Source of the DNA: CAZDIO01 sp964505555
GTDB taxonomy: Bacteria; Bdellovibrionota_C; UBA2361; SZUA-149; CAZDIO01
Reading direction: 5' to 3'
DNA: 7,416 bases
Assembly (NCBI GenBank): GCA_964505555.1
Contig: CAZDIO010000167.1
Location: forward strand, 1 to 7,416
Made by a program: the position numbers and the translations under genes. Every line of letters begins with the position of its first letter. Within the stretch, counting starts at the first letter, position 1. Shown piece by piece: positions 1 through 6,576 of this stretch. The notes under the pieces were generated by a model. That model worked only from the letters and a program-made list of their open reading frames with translations, had not been told where the DNA came from and made no database searches.

Positions 1-32
1 CTGTCGTTGCTTCGCTTCGCTCGCAACGACAG
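1..32. repeat. REP-like palindromic repeat at the fliP 5' end
   Basis: Positions 1-10 (CTGTCGTTGC) are perfectly complementary to 23-32 (GCAACGACAG), leaving a 12-nt TTCG-rich middle. The pattern of GTTGC, alternating TTCGC units and GCAAC resembles the widespread dispersed palindromes of the 'cattgcgagcgaagcgaagcaatg' type, which usually lie between genes. That family link is recalled, not searched. The repeat has no stop codon in the fliP frame, so it may overlap the start of fliP. It touches the window edge, so its full extent is unknown. There is no T-tract after it, so a simple terminator is unlikely. Confidence 0.6.
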
Positions 33-813
33 GAGCGGTGCGTTCATTTTGTTAGAAGCTCTTGGAATCCTTACCGTACTGTTTCTTGTAGCGATCCTCA
101 CTCATCCAAGCTTCGCGCTTGCTGATTCTTTTAGTCCTGCAATTACGATCAACACTTCAGGAGCAAATGGGGATACTCACGCTGAAGTTTATGCAGGGCT
201 GAAACTTGTTTTTCTTCTTACCTCTCTCGTATTTGTCCCCTCGCTCCTGATGGCCGCCACTTGTTTTACCCGCTTAGCAATTGTTCTTGCACTTACACGA
301 CAGGCAATCGGTGTTGCACAAACTCCTCCCAACCAGGTAATTATTGGACTTGCTCTGTTTCTTACTTTCTCGATCATGGGACCAGTGTTTGAAGAGATCT
401 ACACAAACGCCCTTGTTCCATATAGTGAAGATAAAATCGATCATAAGGAAGCGCTTACGAAAGCGTTTACACCCTTACGTGGCTTTATGCTGCGGCATAC
501 AAGAGAACAAGATCTCCAACTTTTTCTAGACATTCGCAATGAAACTCCACCCGACTCTCCGGAAGAACTTGGGCCGTTGACCGTAGTCCCTGCGTTCTTA
601 ATTAGCGAACTAAATACGGCGTTTCAGATCGGCTTTTTAATTTTTCTCCCCTTTTTAATTCTCGATATGGTTGTTTCTTCCGTACTGACTTCTATGAGCA
701 TGATCACCCTTCCGCCTACGATCATCTCACTGCCCCTGAAACTCATGCTTTTTGTGGTCATTGATGGCTGGCATTTAATAATCGGGAATCTTGTAAAAAG
801 TTATTCGGTGTAA
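7..813 (+). CDS. fliP: Flagellar type III export gate protein FliP
   Basis: FliP is an inner-membrane protein; five copies assemble with FliQ and FliR into the export gate of the flagellar secretion system. Family hallmarks are clear, numbered from a TTG start at 7: CFTRLAIVLALTRQAIG (86-102), QTPPNQVIIGLALFLTF (105-121), PLRGFMLRHTREQDLQLF (156-173), PAFLISELNTAFQIGFLIF (195-213) and the C-terminal LPLKLMLFVVIDGW (242-255). Residues about 13-39 form a cleavable signal peptide ending FALA, as is usual in FliP. Length is 268 aa, against about 245 in E. coli. The start is uncertain. TTG at 7 lies inside the palindrome and gives a leader rich in Arg, which suits a signal peptide. TTG at 49 follows AGGAG (31-35) at a long 13-nt spacing and gives a leader with no positive charge. 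A start upstream of the window is also possible. fliQ follows after 4 nt. The usual methionine-rich GMMM loop reads SMITLPP (231-237), which is unusual. Confidence 0.95.
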   Translation: MLRFARNDRSGAFILLEALGILTVLFLVAILTHPSFALADSFSPAITINTSGANGDTHAEVYAGLKLVFLLTSLVFVPSLLMAATCFTRLAIVLALTRQAIGVAQTPPNQVIIGLALFLTFSIMGPVFEEIYTNALVPYSEDKIDHKEALTKAFTPLRGFMLRHTREQDLQLFLDIRNETPPDSPEELGPLTVVPAFLISELNTAFQIGFLIFLPFLILDMVVSSVLTSMSMITLPPTIISLPLKLMLFVVIDGWHLIIGNLVKSYSV

Positions 814-817
814 TCCT

Positions 818-1087
818 ATGCGTCTCGAAGATTTTCTTCATATCTCCCAAATTGGTATAGAAACAGCGATGTTTGTTTCTGCGCCAGTACTCATCGCCGG
901 ATTAATCGCCGGTGTTAGTGTCAGTATTCTCCAAGCAGCTACCCAGGTGAGTGACTCCTCACTTGTTTTTATTCCGAAAATTCTTGCTACGGTAGTAGCA
1001 CTCATATTTTTTGGCTCTTGGATGATCGCCAAACTCGCTACCTTCTGCACCTACGTTTTTAACCAGATACCAAATGTTATTTCATAA
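818..1087 (+). CDS. fliQ: Flagellar type III export gate protein FliQ
   Basis: FliQ is a small hairpin membrane protein; four copies wrap the FliP-FliR core of the export gate. At 89 aa it has the normal family length. Two long hydrophobic segments (about residues 12-38 and 52-80) flank a polar loop carrying the family signature around QAATQVSDSSLVFIPK (39-54), in which the TQ and the FxPK pair are conserved. The ATG lies 4 nt after the fliP stop with no clear Shine-Dalgarno sequence, so it is probably translated by coupling to fliP. fliR starts 5 nt after its stop. The injectisome homologue SctS is similar in sequence, but the neighbours make this the flagellar protein. Confidence 0.95.
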   Translation: MRLEDFLHISQIGIETAMFVSAPVLIAGLIAGVSVSILQAATQVSDSSLVFIPKILATVVALIFFGSWMIAKLATFCTYVFNQIPNVIS

Positions 1088-1092
1088 ACACT

Positions 1093-1872
1093 GTGGAAAT
1101 TCTCAGTAACGGATATGACGCTCCTTTCTTCTGGACCTGGTTTTTACTCTGGACAAGAATAATTGGGGTACTCTCTTCTCTCGTTGGTATCGGAACTGAA
1201 CAAGTTCCATCGATCTTTCGACTTACAGCAGCAAGCTTTTTATCATTTACCGTAGCACTTGCAATCTCTGCTCGAGCGCCTCTTCCGGATCAACTCGTTG
1301 CTGGTGGGGCAATGGTTATTTTTGAATTTTTATTGGGATACCTCATCGGCTCTATTCCCACCCTTATTTTAACGGGAGTTTCAGTCGCGGGGCAAGCAAC
1401 AAACGGAATTATCGGACTCTCGCAGGCGTTCATGATTGATCCTTCACTTGGTGAACATGTAACGGTATTTGCAAGACTCCAGATGCTCATTGCGGTTATT
1501 GTCTTTCTTACCATTGATGGCCATCACGCAGTGCTCCGAGCAGCCACAGGTGTCGGAAGCAATCTCCCCATTGGAGCATTTCGAATAGACGGAGAGCTTA
1601 CTCTTTTTTTAGTTGATCGTTTTGCAGATGCGTTTGAACTTGCCTTGACTCTCACCGCACCGGTGATCGTTACCGTGCTTGTTACACAATTCGTTCTTGG
1701 ACTCATCACCCGTGCCGTTCCACAGATGAATGTATTCATCATGAGTTTACCGCTGACAATACTCTTAGGATTTTTTGTAATTGCGTTTACGTTCACCTCA
1801 CTCGGAGAGCACATCACGGCTGCATTGATTCCTCTTGAAGAACACTTAGCGACGGTGACTACGAAGCCATAA
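1093..1872 (+). CDS. fliR: Flagellar type III export gate protein FliR
   Basis: FliR is the single-copy polytopic membrane subunit that closes the FliP5-FliQ4-FliR1 gate. The protein is 259 aa, typical for the family. Recognisable blocks are the N-terminal FWTWFLLWTRIIGVL (13-27), GVSVAGQATNGIIGLSQAF with DPSLG (95-120), FLTIDGHHAVLRA (138-150) and RAVPQMNVFIMSLPLTILLG (207-226). About six hydrophobic segments are visible. The start is GTG, 5 nt after the fliQ stop, without a strong ribosome binding site, so coupled translation is likely. The fliPQR run stops here: a 249-nt gap with repeats separates it from flhB, although in many genomes fliR and flhB adjoin. Confidence 0.95.
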   Translation: MEILSNGYDAPFFWTWFLLWTRIIGVLSSLVGIGTEQVPSIFRLTAASFLSFTVALAISARAPLPDQLVAGGAMVIFEFLLGYLIGSIPTLILTGVSVAGQATNGIIGLSQAFMIDPSLGEHVTVFARLQMLIAVIVFLTIDGHHAVLRAATGVGSNLPIGAFRIDGELTLFLVDRFADAFELALTLTAPVIVTVLVTQFVLGLITRAVPQMNVFIMSLPLTILLGFFVIAFTFTSLGEHITAALIPLEEHLATVTTKP

Positions 1873-1880
1873 TCGAGTCG

Positions 1881-1939
1881 ATTGTGTCAGTTACATTTAT
1901 CGCAAGCTCGATGCTTGCGATAAATGTAACTGACACAAT
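1881..1939. repeat. Perfect 27-bp inverted repeat with 5-nt loop
   Basis: Positions 1881-1907 are the exact reverse complement of 1913-1939, with loop TCGAT between them. The left arm begins ATTGTGTCAGTTACATTT and the right arm ends GTAACTGACACAAT. It starts 8 nt after the fliR stop. There is no T-tract on either strand, so it is not a standard intrinsic terminator. A perfect long palindrome of this kind suggests a small non-autonomous mobile or REP-like element. GTGTCAG-TACATTT palindromes remind me of repeats linked to IS200-like (Y1/RAYT) transposases, but I could not check this. In the mRNA it would form a very stable hairpin that could attenuate or process the transcript between fliR and flhB. 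Confidence 0.85.
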
Positions 1940-1955
1940 TAAAACTTCATTAATT

Positions 1956-1970
1956 TGGCACTGTTGTTGG
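1956..1970 (+). promoter_or_regulatory. Possible sigma-54 (-24/-12) promoter before flhB
   Basis: TGGCAC at 1956-1961, five bases, then TTGG at 1967-1970 match the sigma-54 consensus TGGCAC-N5-TTGC except that the conserved C of the -12 GC is a G. Spacing is exact. Sigma-54 drives middle flagellar genes in many Proteobacteria, and the site lies in the gap before flhB, so it would restart transcription downstream of the inverted repeat. The predicted leader would be about 150 nt. The lost -12 base weakens the case. Confidence 0.3.
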
Positions 1971-2092
1971 GCTTTTGACGAAATTACCTGGTGAAGAAGT
2001 TTTTAACGTTGAAATTCTAGGCGTTTAGCAAACAAGCGCGATGGGCACGAAGTTTGCTTTATCCAAGATAGGATTTTTATGCCTTTGGACAA

Positions 2093-2106
2093 TTGTTACG
2101 TAACAA
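2093..2106. promoter_or_regulatory. Perfect 14-bp palindrome upstream of flhB; possible operator
   Basis: TTGTTACGTAACAA is a perfect dyad ending 15 nt before the flhB GTG start. It has the size and symmetry of a site for a dimeric regulator, and it lies downstream of the sigma-54-like element, where a bound protein could block transcription. It could equally fold into a short hairpin near the ribosome binding site. No regulator is assigned. The rest of the gap (about 1971-2092) holds only a weak 7-bp inverted repeat (2027-2033 with 2052-2058) and no gene. Confidence 0.3.
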
Positions 2107-2121
2107 ACTAGGTATTTACGC

Positions 2122-3234
2122 GTGGCTGAAGAAAGTTCTGGAGAAAAAACCGAAAAACCTACCGGGCGACGAATTAGTCAAGCCCGAACTCAAGGCCAAG
2201 TTGCGCGCTCAGCAGAGCTCAGTCAAACGCTTGGTCTTGTTGCTGGATTTATTGCGTTACAGAATCTCTCTCCCCTCTTATGGCACAAACTTCAATACGT
2301 AGTGCGCTCCAGCTTTACAACTCGCTTCGCAACTGAACCCTTAACAACCACCGATCTCGTTCCAGGCTTTATTTTCTTACTTAATATCTTTCTTCCTATT
2401 CTCCTCTCCCTTTTCGTCATCGCGGCAATTTTTGGAACAGGAACAACTCTCATTCAGACTAAATTTCTTTGGTCACTAACGTTATTAAAACCAAAATTTC
2501 ACCTCCTCCATCCGATCTCTGGACTGAAGCGACTGCTCTCCATTCAAAATGCAATGAACATTTTAAAACAACTTCTCAAACTTGCTATCATCGGTCCCAT
2601 TGCCTACTCAGTCTTTCTTGAATTGTTTCCCTCTTTCTTACGCCTGATGGATATTCCGGTGAATCAACTTCTCCCTTTTACAGCAAACGCTGCGAGTACT
2701 ATTTTTTGGCGAATCGTCACGCTGCTCTTTGTTCTCGCTATCTGCGACTACCTCTGGCAACGCTACTCGTATGAAAAACAACTAAAAATGACGAAGGCCG
2801 AGGTGAAAGACGAACGAAAAGCTCTCGAAGGTGACGAAACTACCAAACAACGAATTCGAGCACACGGACTCCAACGAGCTCGTCAACGCATACTTGATGC
2901 GGTCAAAAAAGCTGATGTCGTTGTCACCAACCCTACGCACTTTGCTGTGGCCCTTGCCTACGACATTAATCGTCACAGCGCCCCTCAGGTCATCGCTAAA
3001 GGCCGCGGCTTTATGGCGTTAACAATCATTCGCATTGCCCGCGAAAATCGTGTTCCTGTCATCGAACGAAAGCCTCTTGCACGAGCGCTCTTTAAAGCCG
3101 TGGATATCGGACAAACAATTCCGTATGAACTTTTTGCTGCCTGTGCGGAGATTCTTGCATATGTCTATCGCTTAAAACGAAAAAATCCATTTACAAACCG
3201 CGCCGCAGAAGGTGCCGGAGAGCCTCGCGAGTAA
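2122..3234 (+). CDS. flhB: Flagellar export switch protein FlhB (autocleaving)
   Basis: FlhB controls the change in export substrate from rod/hook to filament proteins and sits at the export gate. The protein is 370 aa, near the family norm. The N-terminus AEESSGEKTEKPTGRR (2-17) followed by ARTQGQVARSAEL (21-33) is diagnostic. About four membrane segments lie between residues 35 and 210. The cytoplasmic part contains KMTKAEVKDERKALEGD (222-238) and the autocleavage motif NPTH at Asn270-His273 (nt 2929-2940); cleavage between Asn and Pro gives the mature switch. The conserved C-terminal VPVIERKPLARALF block follows, with ERK where ENP is common. The start is GTG; AGGT at 2110-2113 is a modest ribosome binding site 8 nt upstream. 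flhA begins 3 nt after the stop. Confidence 0.96.
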   Translation: MAEESSGEKTEKPTGRRISQARTQGQVARSAELSQTLGLVAGFIALQNLSPLLWHKLQYVVRSSFTTRFATEPLTTTDLVPGFIFLLNIFLPILLSLFVIAAIFGTGTTLIQTKFLWSLTLLKPKFHLLHPISGLKRLLSIQNAMNILKQLLKLAIIGPIAYSVFLELFPSFLRLMDIPVNQLLPFTANAASTIFWRIVTLLFVLAICDYLWQRYSYEKQLKMTKAEVKDERKALEGDETTKQRIRAHGLQRARQRILDAVKKADVVVTNPTHFAVALAYDINRHSAPQVIAKGRGFMALTIIRIARENRVPVIERKPLARALFKAVDIGQTIPYELFAACAEILAYVYRLKRKNPFTNRAAEGAGEPRE

Positions 3235-3237
3235 CCT

Positions 3238-5322
3238 ATGGAAGAAAAAGAATCACGCTCGAAAGCAATTACTTCCTTGATCGTCCCAGTGATGTTGATC
3301 GGTGTCGTGGTGATCATGGTCATCCCGGTACCTTCATGGGTACTTGACATCTTACTCTCATTTAACATCACCCTCTCACTCGTTGTGCTCTTTGTTTCTC
3401 TGTATCTCTCGCGACCACTTGATTTTTCTTCGTATCCAGCACTATTGCTCCTGACAACACTTCTTCGTCTAGCACTGAACATTACCTCGACACGACTGAT
3501 CTTGCTTTATGGTGATCAAGGACTCGACGCTGCTGGGAGTGTGATTCAAGCCTTCGGAACATTTGTACTTGGAGGAAACTTTATCGTCGGTGTGATCGCC
3601 TTTGTGATCATCATGATCATTAACTTCAGCGTAATTACAAAAGGTTCAACCCGAATCGCTGAAGTCGCCGCTCGATTTACCTTGGATGCTCTTCCTGGAA
3701 AGCAAATGGCGATCGATTCCGATCTCAATAGTGGACTTATTAATGAGGAGGAAGCAAAGACGAGACGAAAAGATCTCACCCGTGAGGCCGAGTTCTATGG
3801 AGCCATGGACGGAGCTTCCAAATTCGTCCGTGGAGATGCCGTTGCCGGGTTGATTATCACCTTTATTAATATCTTTGGCGGTTTATTTTTAGGAATCTTC
3901 ATGAAAGGTCTTCCATGGAGAAAAGCAGCAGAGGTGTACACGTTGCTTACCGTCGGTGATGGACTTGTCGCCCAGATCCCCGCACTGATTGTAGCAACTT
4001 CTGCTGGTATCATCGTTGCCCGGGCTGCCTCTGGCGAAGATCTCGGCACGGAAGTAAGTCAACAACTTACAAAATATCGAAAACCTCTCGTGCTCTCCTC
4101 GGGCGTAAGCGCTCTGTTTGCTATCGTGCCTGGTTTGCCATTTTTTCCTTTCATGGCACTTGCTCTTGCCACGGGAATGTTAGCCCTTCAAGCACAGCCA
4201 ACAGGTGGGAACGAAAGCACAAAGGAAAAAATCACCAAAAAAGAAACTCCCACTGGCCCAACTCCAGGAAGCACCGAAGAGGCTCAGAGACTTCTTGGTA
4301 TCGACCTTCTTGAGCTCGAAGTTGGATATGAACTCGTGCCAATGGTCGATGTGGGAAGTGGTGGCGATCTCATCGATCGTATTCGTGCACTTCGAAGACA
4401 ATTTGCCCTGGATCTTGGAATTGTTGTCCCTCCAATTCATATTCGAGATAACGTTCGTCTTGAACCAAGTCAGTACCGGCTGCTCTTAAAAGGAGTTGAG
4501 ATTGCTGGTGGACTTGTAAAACCTCATTACTTCTTAGCGATGGATCCTGGTGGTGTGGATGCAAAGATCCCCGGCATCCCTACGAAGGAGCCTGCTTTTG
4601 GTCTTGATGCTCTCTGGATCCAAGAAGGGGACAAGGAGCGTGCGCAGTTTGCTGGATATACGGTCGTTGATCCGGCGACGGTGATTACTACACATCTTAC
4701 TGAGGTTATAAAAAATCAGGCGCATGAGATCCTGGGACGACAAGAAGTGCAACTGCTTTTAGATAATCTTGCACGCACAAATCCAAAAGTTGTCGAAGAA
4801 GTGGTTCCCGCTATGCTCTCACTGAGCACCGTTCAACAGGTGCTCTGTGGATTACTGCGAGAAGGGGTGAGTATCAGAGATCTAAGAACGATCCTTGAAA
4901 CCCTTGCCGATTGGGCACCTTCGGTAAAGGCTGCCGATCGCCTCATTGAACACTGTCGTCGAGCACTCTCTCGAGCAATAACGGCAAAACATGTTAATGA
5001 CAAATCCATTCTTAGTCTCGTCAGCCTTGCTCCCTCACTTGAGCGCGCACTTGCCGATGCGCTGCAAGTTTCCGAAGTCGGTTCTTACTTGGCAGTTGAG
5101 CCAAAGCTTGCCCAACGCCTTATTTCCAGATTACGCTTTTTTGCTGAGAAATTTGCACAGGTAGGAGCAACTCCAATACTCCTTGCACCAACAACACTTC
5201 GCTCAGCGCTCTTTTCATTCACAGAACGATTTATCCCAGGTTTTGTCATCTTGTCACATCAGGAGATTGGACCAAGCACCAAGGTGCAATCCCTTGGGGT
5301 GCTGACGGTGGAAGAAGGATGA
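3238..5322 (+). CDS. flhA: Flagellar export platform protein FlhA
   Basis: FlhA is the large export component; nine copies form a ring whose membrane part couples export to the proton motive force and whose cytoplasmic part docks chaperone-substrate complexes. At 694 aa it matches Salmonella FlhA (692 aa). Residues about 15-310 carry the membrane segments. TTLLRLALNITSTRLIL (73-89) and the FHIPEP signature EVAARFTLDALPGKQMAID (142-160) are intact. KFVRGD at 195-200 keeps the Lys and Asp matching the functionally important K203 and D208 of Salmonella, and TVGDGLVAQIPAL (238-250) is present. A Pro/Lys/Thr-rich linker at about 320-348 leads to the cytoplasmic domain (about 350-694). The ATG is 3 nt after flhB. 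The TGA stop overlaps an ATG (ATGA), a coupling signal normally leading into the next gene. Confidence 0.97.
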   Translation: MEEKESRSKAITSLIVPVMLIGVVVIMVIPVPSWVLDILLSFNITLSLVVLFVSLYLSRPLDFSSYPALLLLTTLLRLALNITSTRLILLYGDQGLDAAGSVIQAFGTFVLGGNFIVGVIAFVIIMIINFSVITKGSTRIAEVAARFTLDALPGKQMAIDSDLNSGLINEEEAKTRRKDLTREAEFYGAMDGASKFVRGDAVAGLIITFINIFGGLFLGIFMKGLPWRKAAEVYTLLTVGDGLVAQIPALIVATSAGIIVARAASGEDLGTEVSQQLTKYRKPLVLSSGVSALFAIVPGLPFFPFMALALATGMLALQAQPTGGNESTKEKITKKETPTGPTPGSTEEAQRLLGIDLLELEVGYELVPMVDVGSGGDLIDRIRALRRQFALDLGIVVPPIHIRDNVRLEPSQYRLLLKGVEIAGGLVKPHYFLAMDPGGVDAKIPGIPTKEPAFGLDALWIQEGDKERAQFAGYTVVDPATVITTHLTEVIKNQAHEILGRQEVQLLLDNLARTNPKVVEEVVPAMLSLSTVQQVLCGLLREGVSIRDLRTILETLADWAPSVKAADRLIEHCRRALSRAITAKHVNDKSILSLVSLAPSLERALADALQVSEVGSYLAVEPKLAQRLISRLRFFAEKFAQVGATPILLAPTTLRSALFSFTERFIPGFVILSHQEIGPSTKVQSLGVLTVEEG

Positions 5323-5345
5323 GCATAGCAAGGGAGATGAAGTAA
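5319..5345 (+). other. 8-codon mini-ORF overlapping the flhA stop
   Basis: The flhA stop lies in an ATGA overlap whose ATG opens a short frame, MSIAREMK, ending in TAA at 5343-5345. ATGA overlaps usually couple translation to the next gene, and in many flagellar clusters that gene is flhF. Here the frame closes after eight codons and nothing resembling FlhF follows. It could be a chance overlap, a coupling leader, or the scar of a deleted gene. I do not claim a functional peptide. The rest of the gap to 5407 shows no convincing promoter. Confidence 0.25.
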
Positions 5346-5407
5346 AAGGTTTTATTTAACAAGAACAAATCGAGACATACAGATCATCTTATACAACAAA
5401 GGAACCA

Positions 5408-6292
5408 ATGATCAGCACTGAAGGCACTCAAAATAATATCGAGCAGATTCAACACCGTATAAAAAAACCTACGCGTAAAATGGAAGAACGTTCAACTCGA
5501 GTTATCTCTCTTACCAGCGGCAAAGGTGGTGTTGGAAAAACATTACTTACCATTAACCTCGGCCTGTCATTGGTTAAGTCAGGAAATAAAGTTCTTCTTC
5601 TTGATGCTGACCTAGGACTTGCAAATATTCACGTGATGCTTGGCTTTGAAACAAAAAACACACTTCATGATGTCTTCCAAGGAAGAGCGTCACTTGCTGA
5701 TGTGATCGTCTCGCTTCCTTGTGGACTTGATGTTCTTCCCGCTTCTTCAGGAATTCACTCCATGACAAAACTCACTGATGGCGAACAATTGCAATTGATC
5801 AGTGCTGCTGAAACCTTAAAATCTCACTATGATTACGTGCTGATCGATACTGCGGCGGGAATTGGAGATAATGTTCTCTATTTTAATACAGTCGCTCACG
5901 ATGTTCTTGTGGTCATTGATGAAGAGCCCACCTCTCTCACCGATGCTTATGCACTCATAAAAGTTCTTGCAACACAGTGCGGAGTGAACAATTTTTATGT
6001 TGTCGCAAACCGCACCCCAAGCGGAGTAGATGGAAAAAATGTTTTTTCTCAATTAATGAAAGCAACTGATCGCTTCCTCACTGTGCGGCTTACGTATTTG
6101 GGATCGGTTTCTGACGATTCTAGCGTCTCTCAAGCAATTGTATCTCAGAAACCTTTTCTCCAGCTCTTTCCTGGTTCACGTACGAGTTGGGATATCACCT
6201 CCGTGGCAAGAAGAATTTCAGATCTTCCTCCAACAAAAAAAGCCAATGGTGGATTACAACTATTTTTTAAAGATCTCATTGAGAGAAATTAA
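5408..6292 (+). CDS. flhG: MinD-like flagellar number regulator FlhG (FleN/YlxH)
   Basis: FlhG is a SIMIBI-class ATPase of the MinD/ParA family that limits flagellar number and, with FlhF, helps place the basal body. In some species it also acts on the flagellar transcription regulator. The deviant Walker A motif SGKGGVGKT spans 37-45, with the signature Lys39 and catalytic Lys44. LLLDADLGLANIHVMLG (63-79) is the typical FlhG switch I region, and VLIDTAAGI (144-152) is the Walker B/switch II region. Length is 294 aa. A roughly 30-residue N-terminal extension fits FlhG rather than MinD, but the FlhF-activating DQAxxLR motif is only recognisable as EQIQHRI (13-19). The C-terminus QLFFKDLIER (284-293) could be an amphipathic membrane-binding helix. 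AAAGGA at 5398-5403 is a good ribosome binding site for the ATG. No flhF lies next to it, which is unusual. Confidence 0.9.
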   Translation: MISTEGTQNNIEQIQHRIKKPTRKMEERSTRVISLTSGKGGVGKTLLTINLGLSLVKSGNKVLLLDADLGLANIHVMLGFETKNTLHDVFQGRASLADVIVSLPCGLDVLPASSGIHSMTKLTDGEQLQLISAAETLKSHYDYVLIDTAAGIGDNVLYFNTVAHDVLVVIDEEPTSLTDAYALIKVLATQCGVNNFYVVANRTPSGVDGKNVFSQLMKATDRFLTVRLTYLGSVSDDSSVSQAIVSQKPFLQLFPGSRTSWDITSVARRISDLPPTKKANGGLQLFFKDLIERN

Positions 6293-6303
6293 CAAGAGCG
6301 ACG

Positions 6304-6549
6304 ATGGCAACAAGTAAGGTATCAAGGAAATTAAAGCTACAAAGGTTTAACCATTACTGGAGCATTATTATCATGCTCAATCTCATGGTTACGATTATTG
6401 CTGGAGCAATGGCAGGAATTCCAACCTTGGCGATGCTCCTTCGATGTATAATAGTCATCAGCGTATTAATGATTATCGGAAAGGTGAGTATTACCTGCTT
6501 CTTATTGTGGGGAAGTGTAGAAGAGGGTGAAAAAAAGCAGCCTGGATAA
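6304..6549 (+). CDS. Small two-helix membrane protein of unknown family
   Basis: This 81-aa protein is not one I recognise. It has a basic N-terminus (SKVSRKLKLQRFNHY, residues 4-18), one hydrophobic segment at about 19-38, a short turn with Pro40, a second hydrophobic segment at about 45-69, and a charged tail ending EEGEKKQPG. The positive-inside rule suggests both ends face the cytoplasm. It starts 11 nt after the flhG stop with a weak AAGAG ribosome binding site at 6293-6297, so it is probably co-translated with flhG. Its position between flhG and fliA, in the same transcript, points to a flagellar or placement role, but that is inference only. Length, plausible hydrophobicity pattern and tight spacing support a real gene. 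Confidence 0.7.
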   Translation: MATSKVSRKLKLQRFNHYWSIIIMLNLMVTIIAGAMAGIPTLAMLLRCIIVISVLMIIGKVSITCFLLWGSVEEGEKKQPG

Positions 6550-6576
6550 GGGCAGCTAGCTCAATAATTACAATAT

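Noticed and set aside
1290..1817. Two long antisense frames inside fliR
   Set aside because: They overlap a strongly conserved gene, have Ser/Thr/Ala-rich translations without domain features and lack ribosome binding sites.
1881..1939. The 27-bp inverted repeat as an intrinsic terminator of fliR
   Set aside because: No T-tract follows on either strand; the right arm is followed by AAAAC on the + strand.
1975..2006. TTGACG at 1975-1980 as a sigma-70 -35 box for flhB
   Set aside because: No acceptable -10 box lies 16-18 bp downstream; the best AT-rich match is too far away.
2093..2302. A 69-codon + strand frame overlapping the flhB start
   Set aside because: It is out of frame with the clear FlhB N-terminal motifs and its translation shows no recognisable family features; it is a shadow of flhB.
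7..5322. Injectisome (virulence) type III secretion genes rather than flagellar
   Set aside because: fliPQR, flhB and flhA have injectisome homologues, but FlhG and a FliA-type sigma factor in the same cluster, with flagellar-type lengths, point to a flagellum.
5323..5407. Residual flhF coding sequence or a promoter in the flhA-flhG gap
   Set aside because: No frame resembles the FlhF N-terminus or G motifs, and TTATAC at 5389-5394 has no -35 partner at the right distance.
5408..6292. MinD cell-division regulator
   Set aside because: The N-terminal extension, the LDADLGLANIHVMLG region and the location between flhA and fliA fit FlhG; no minC or minE is nearby.
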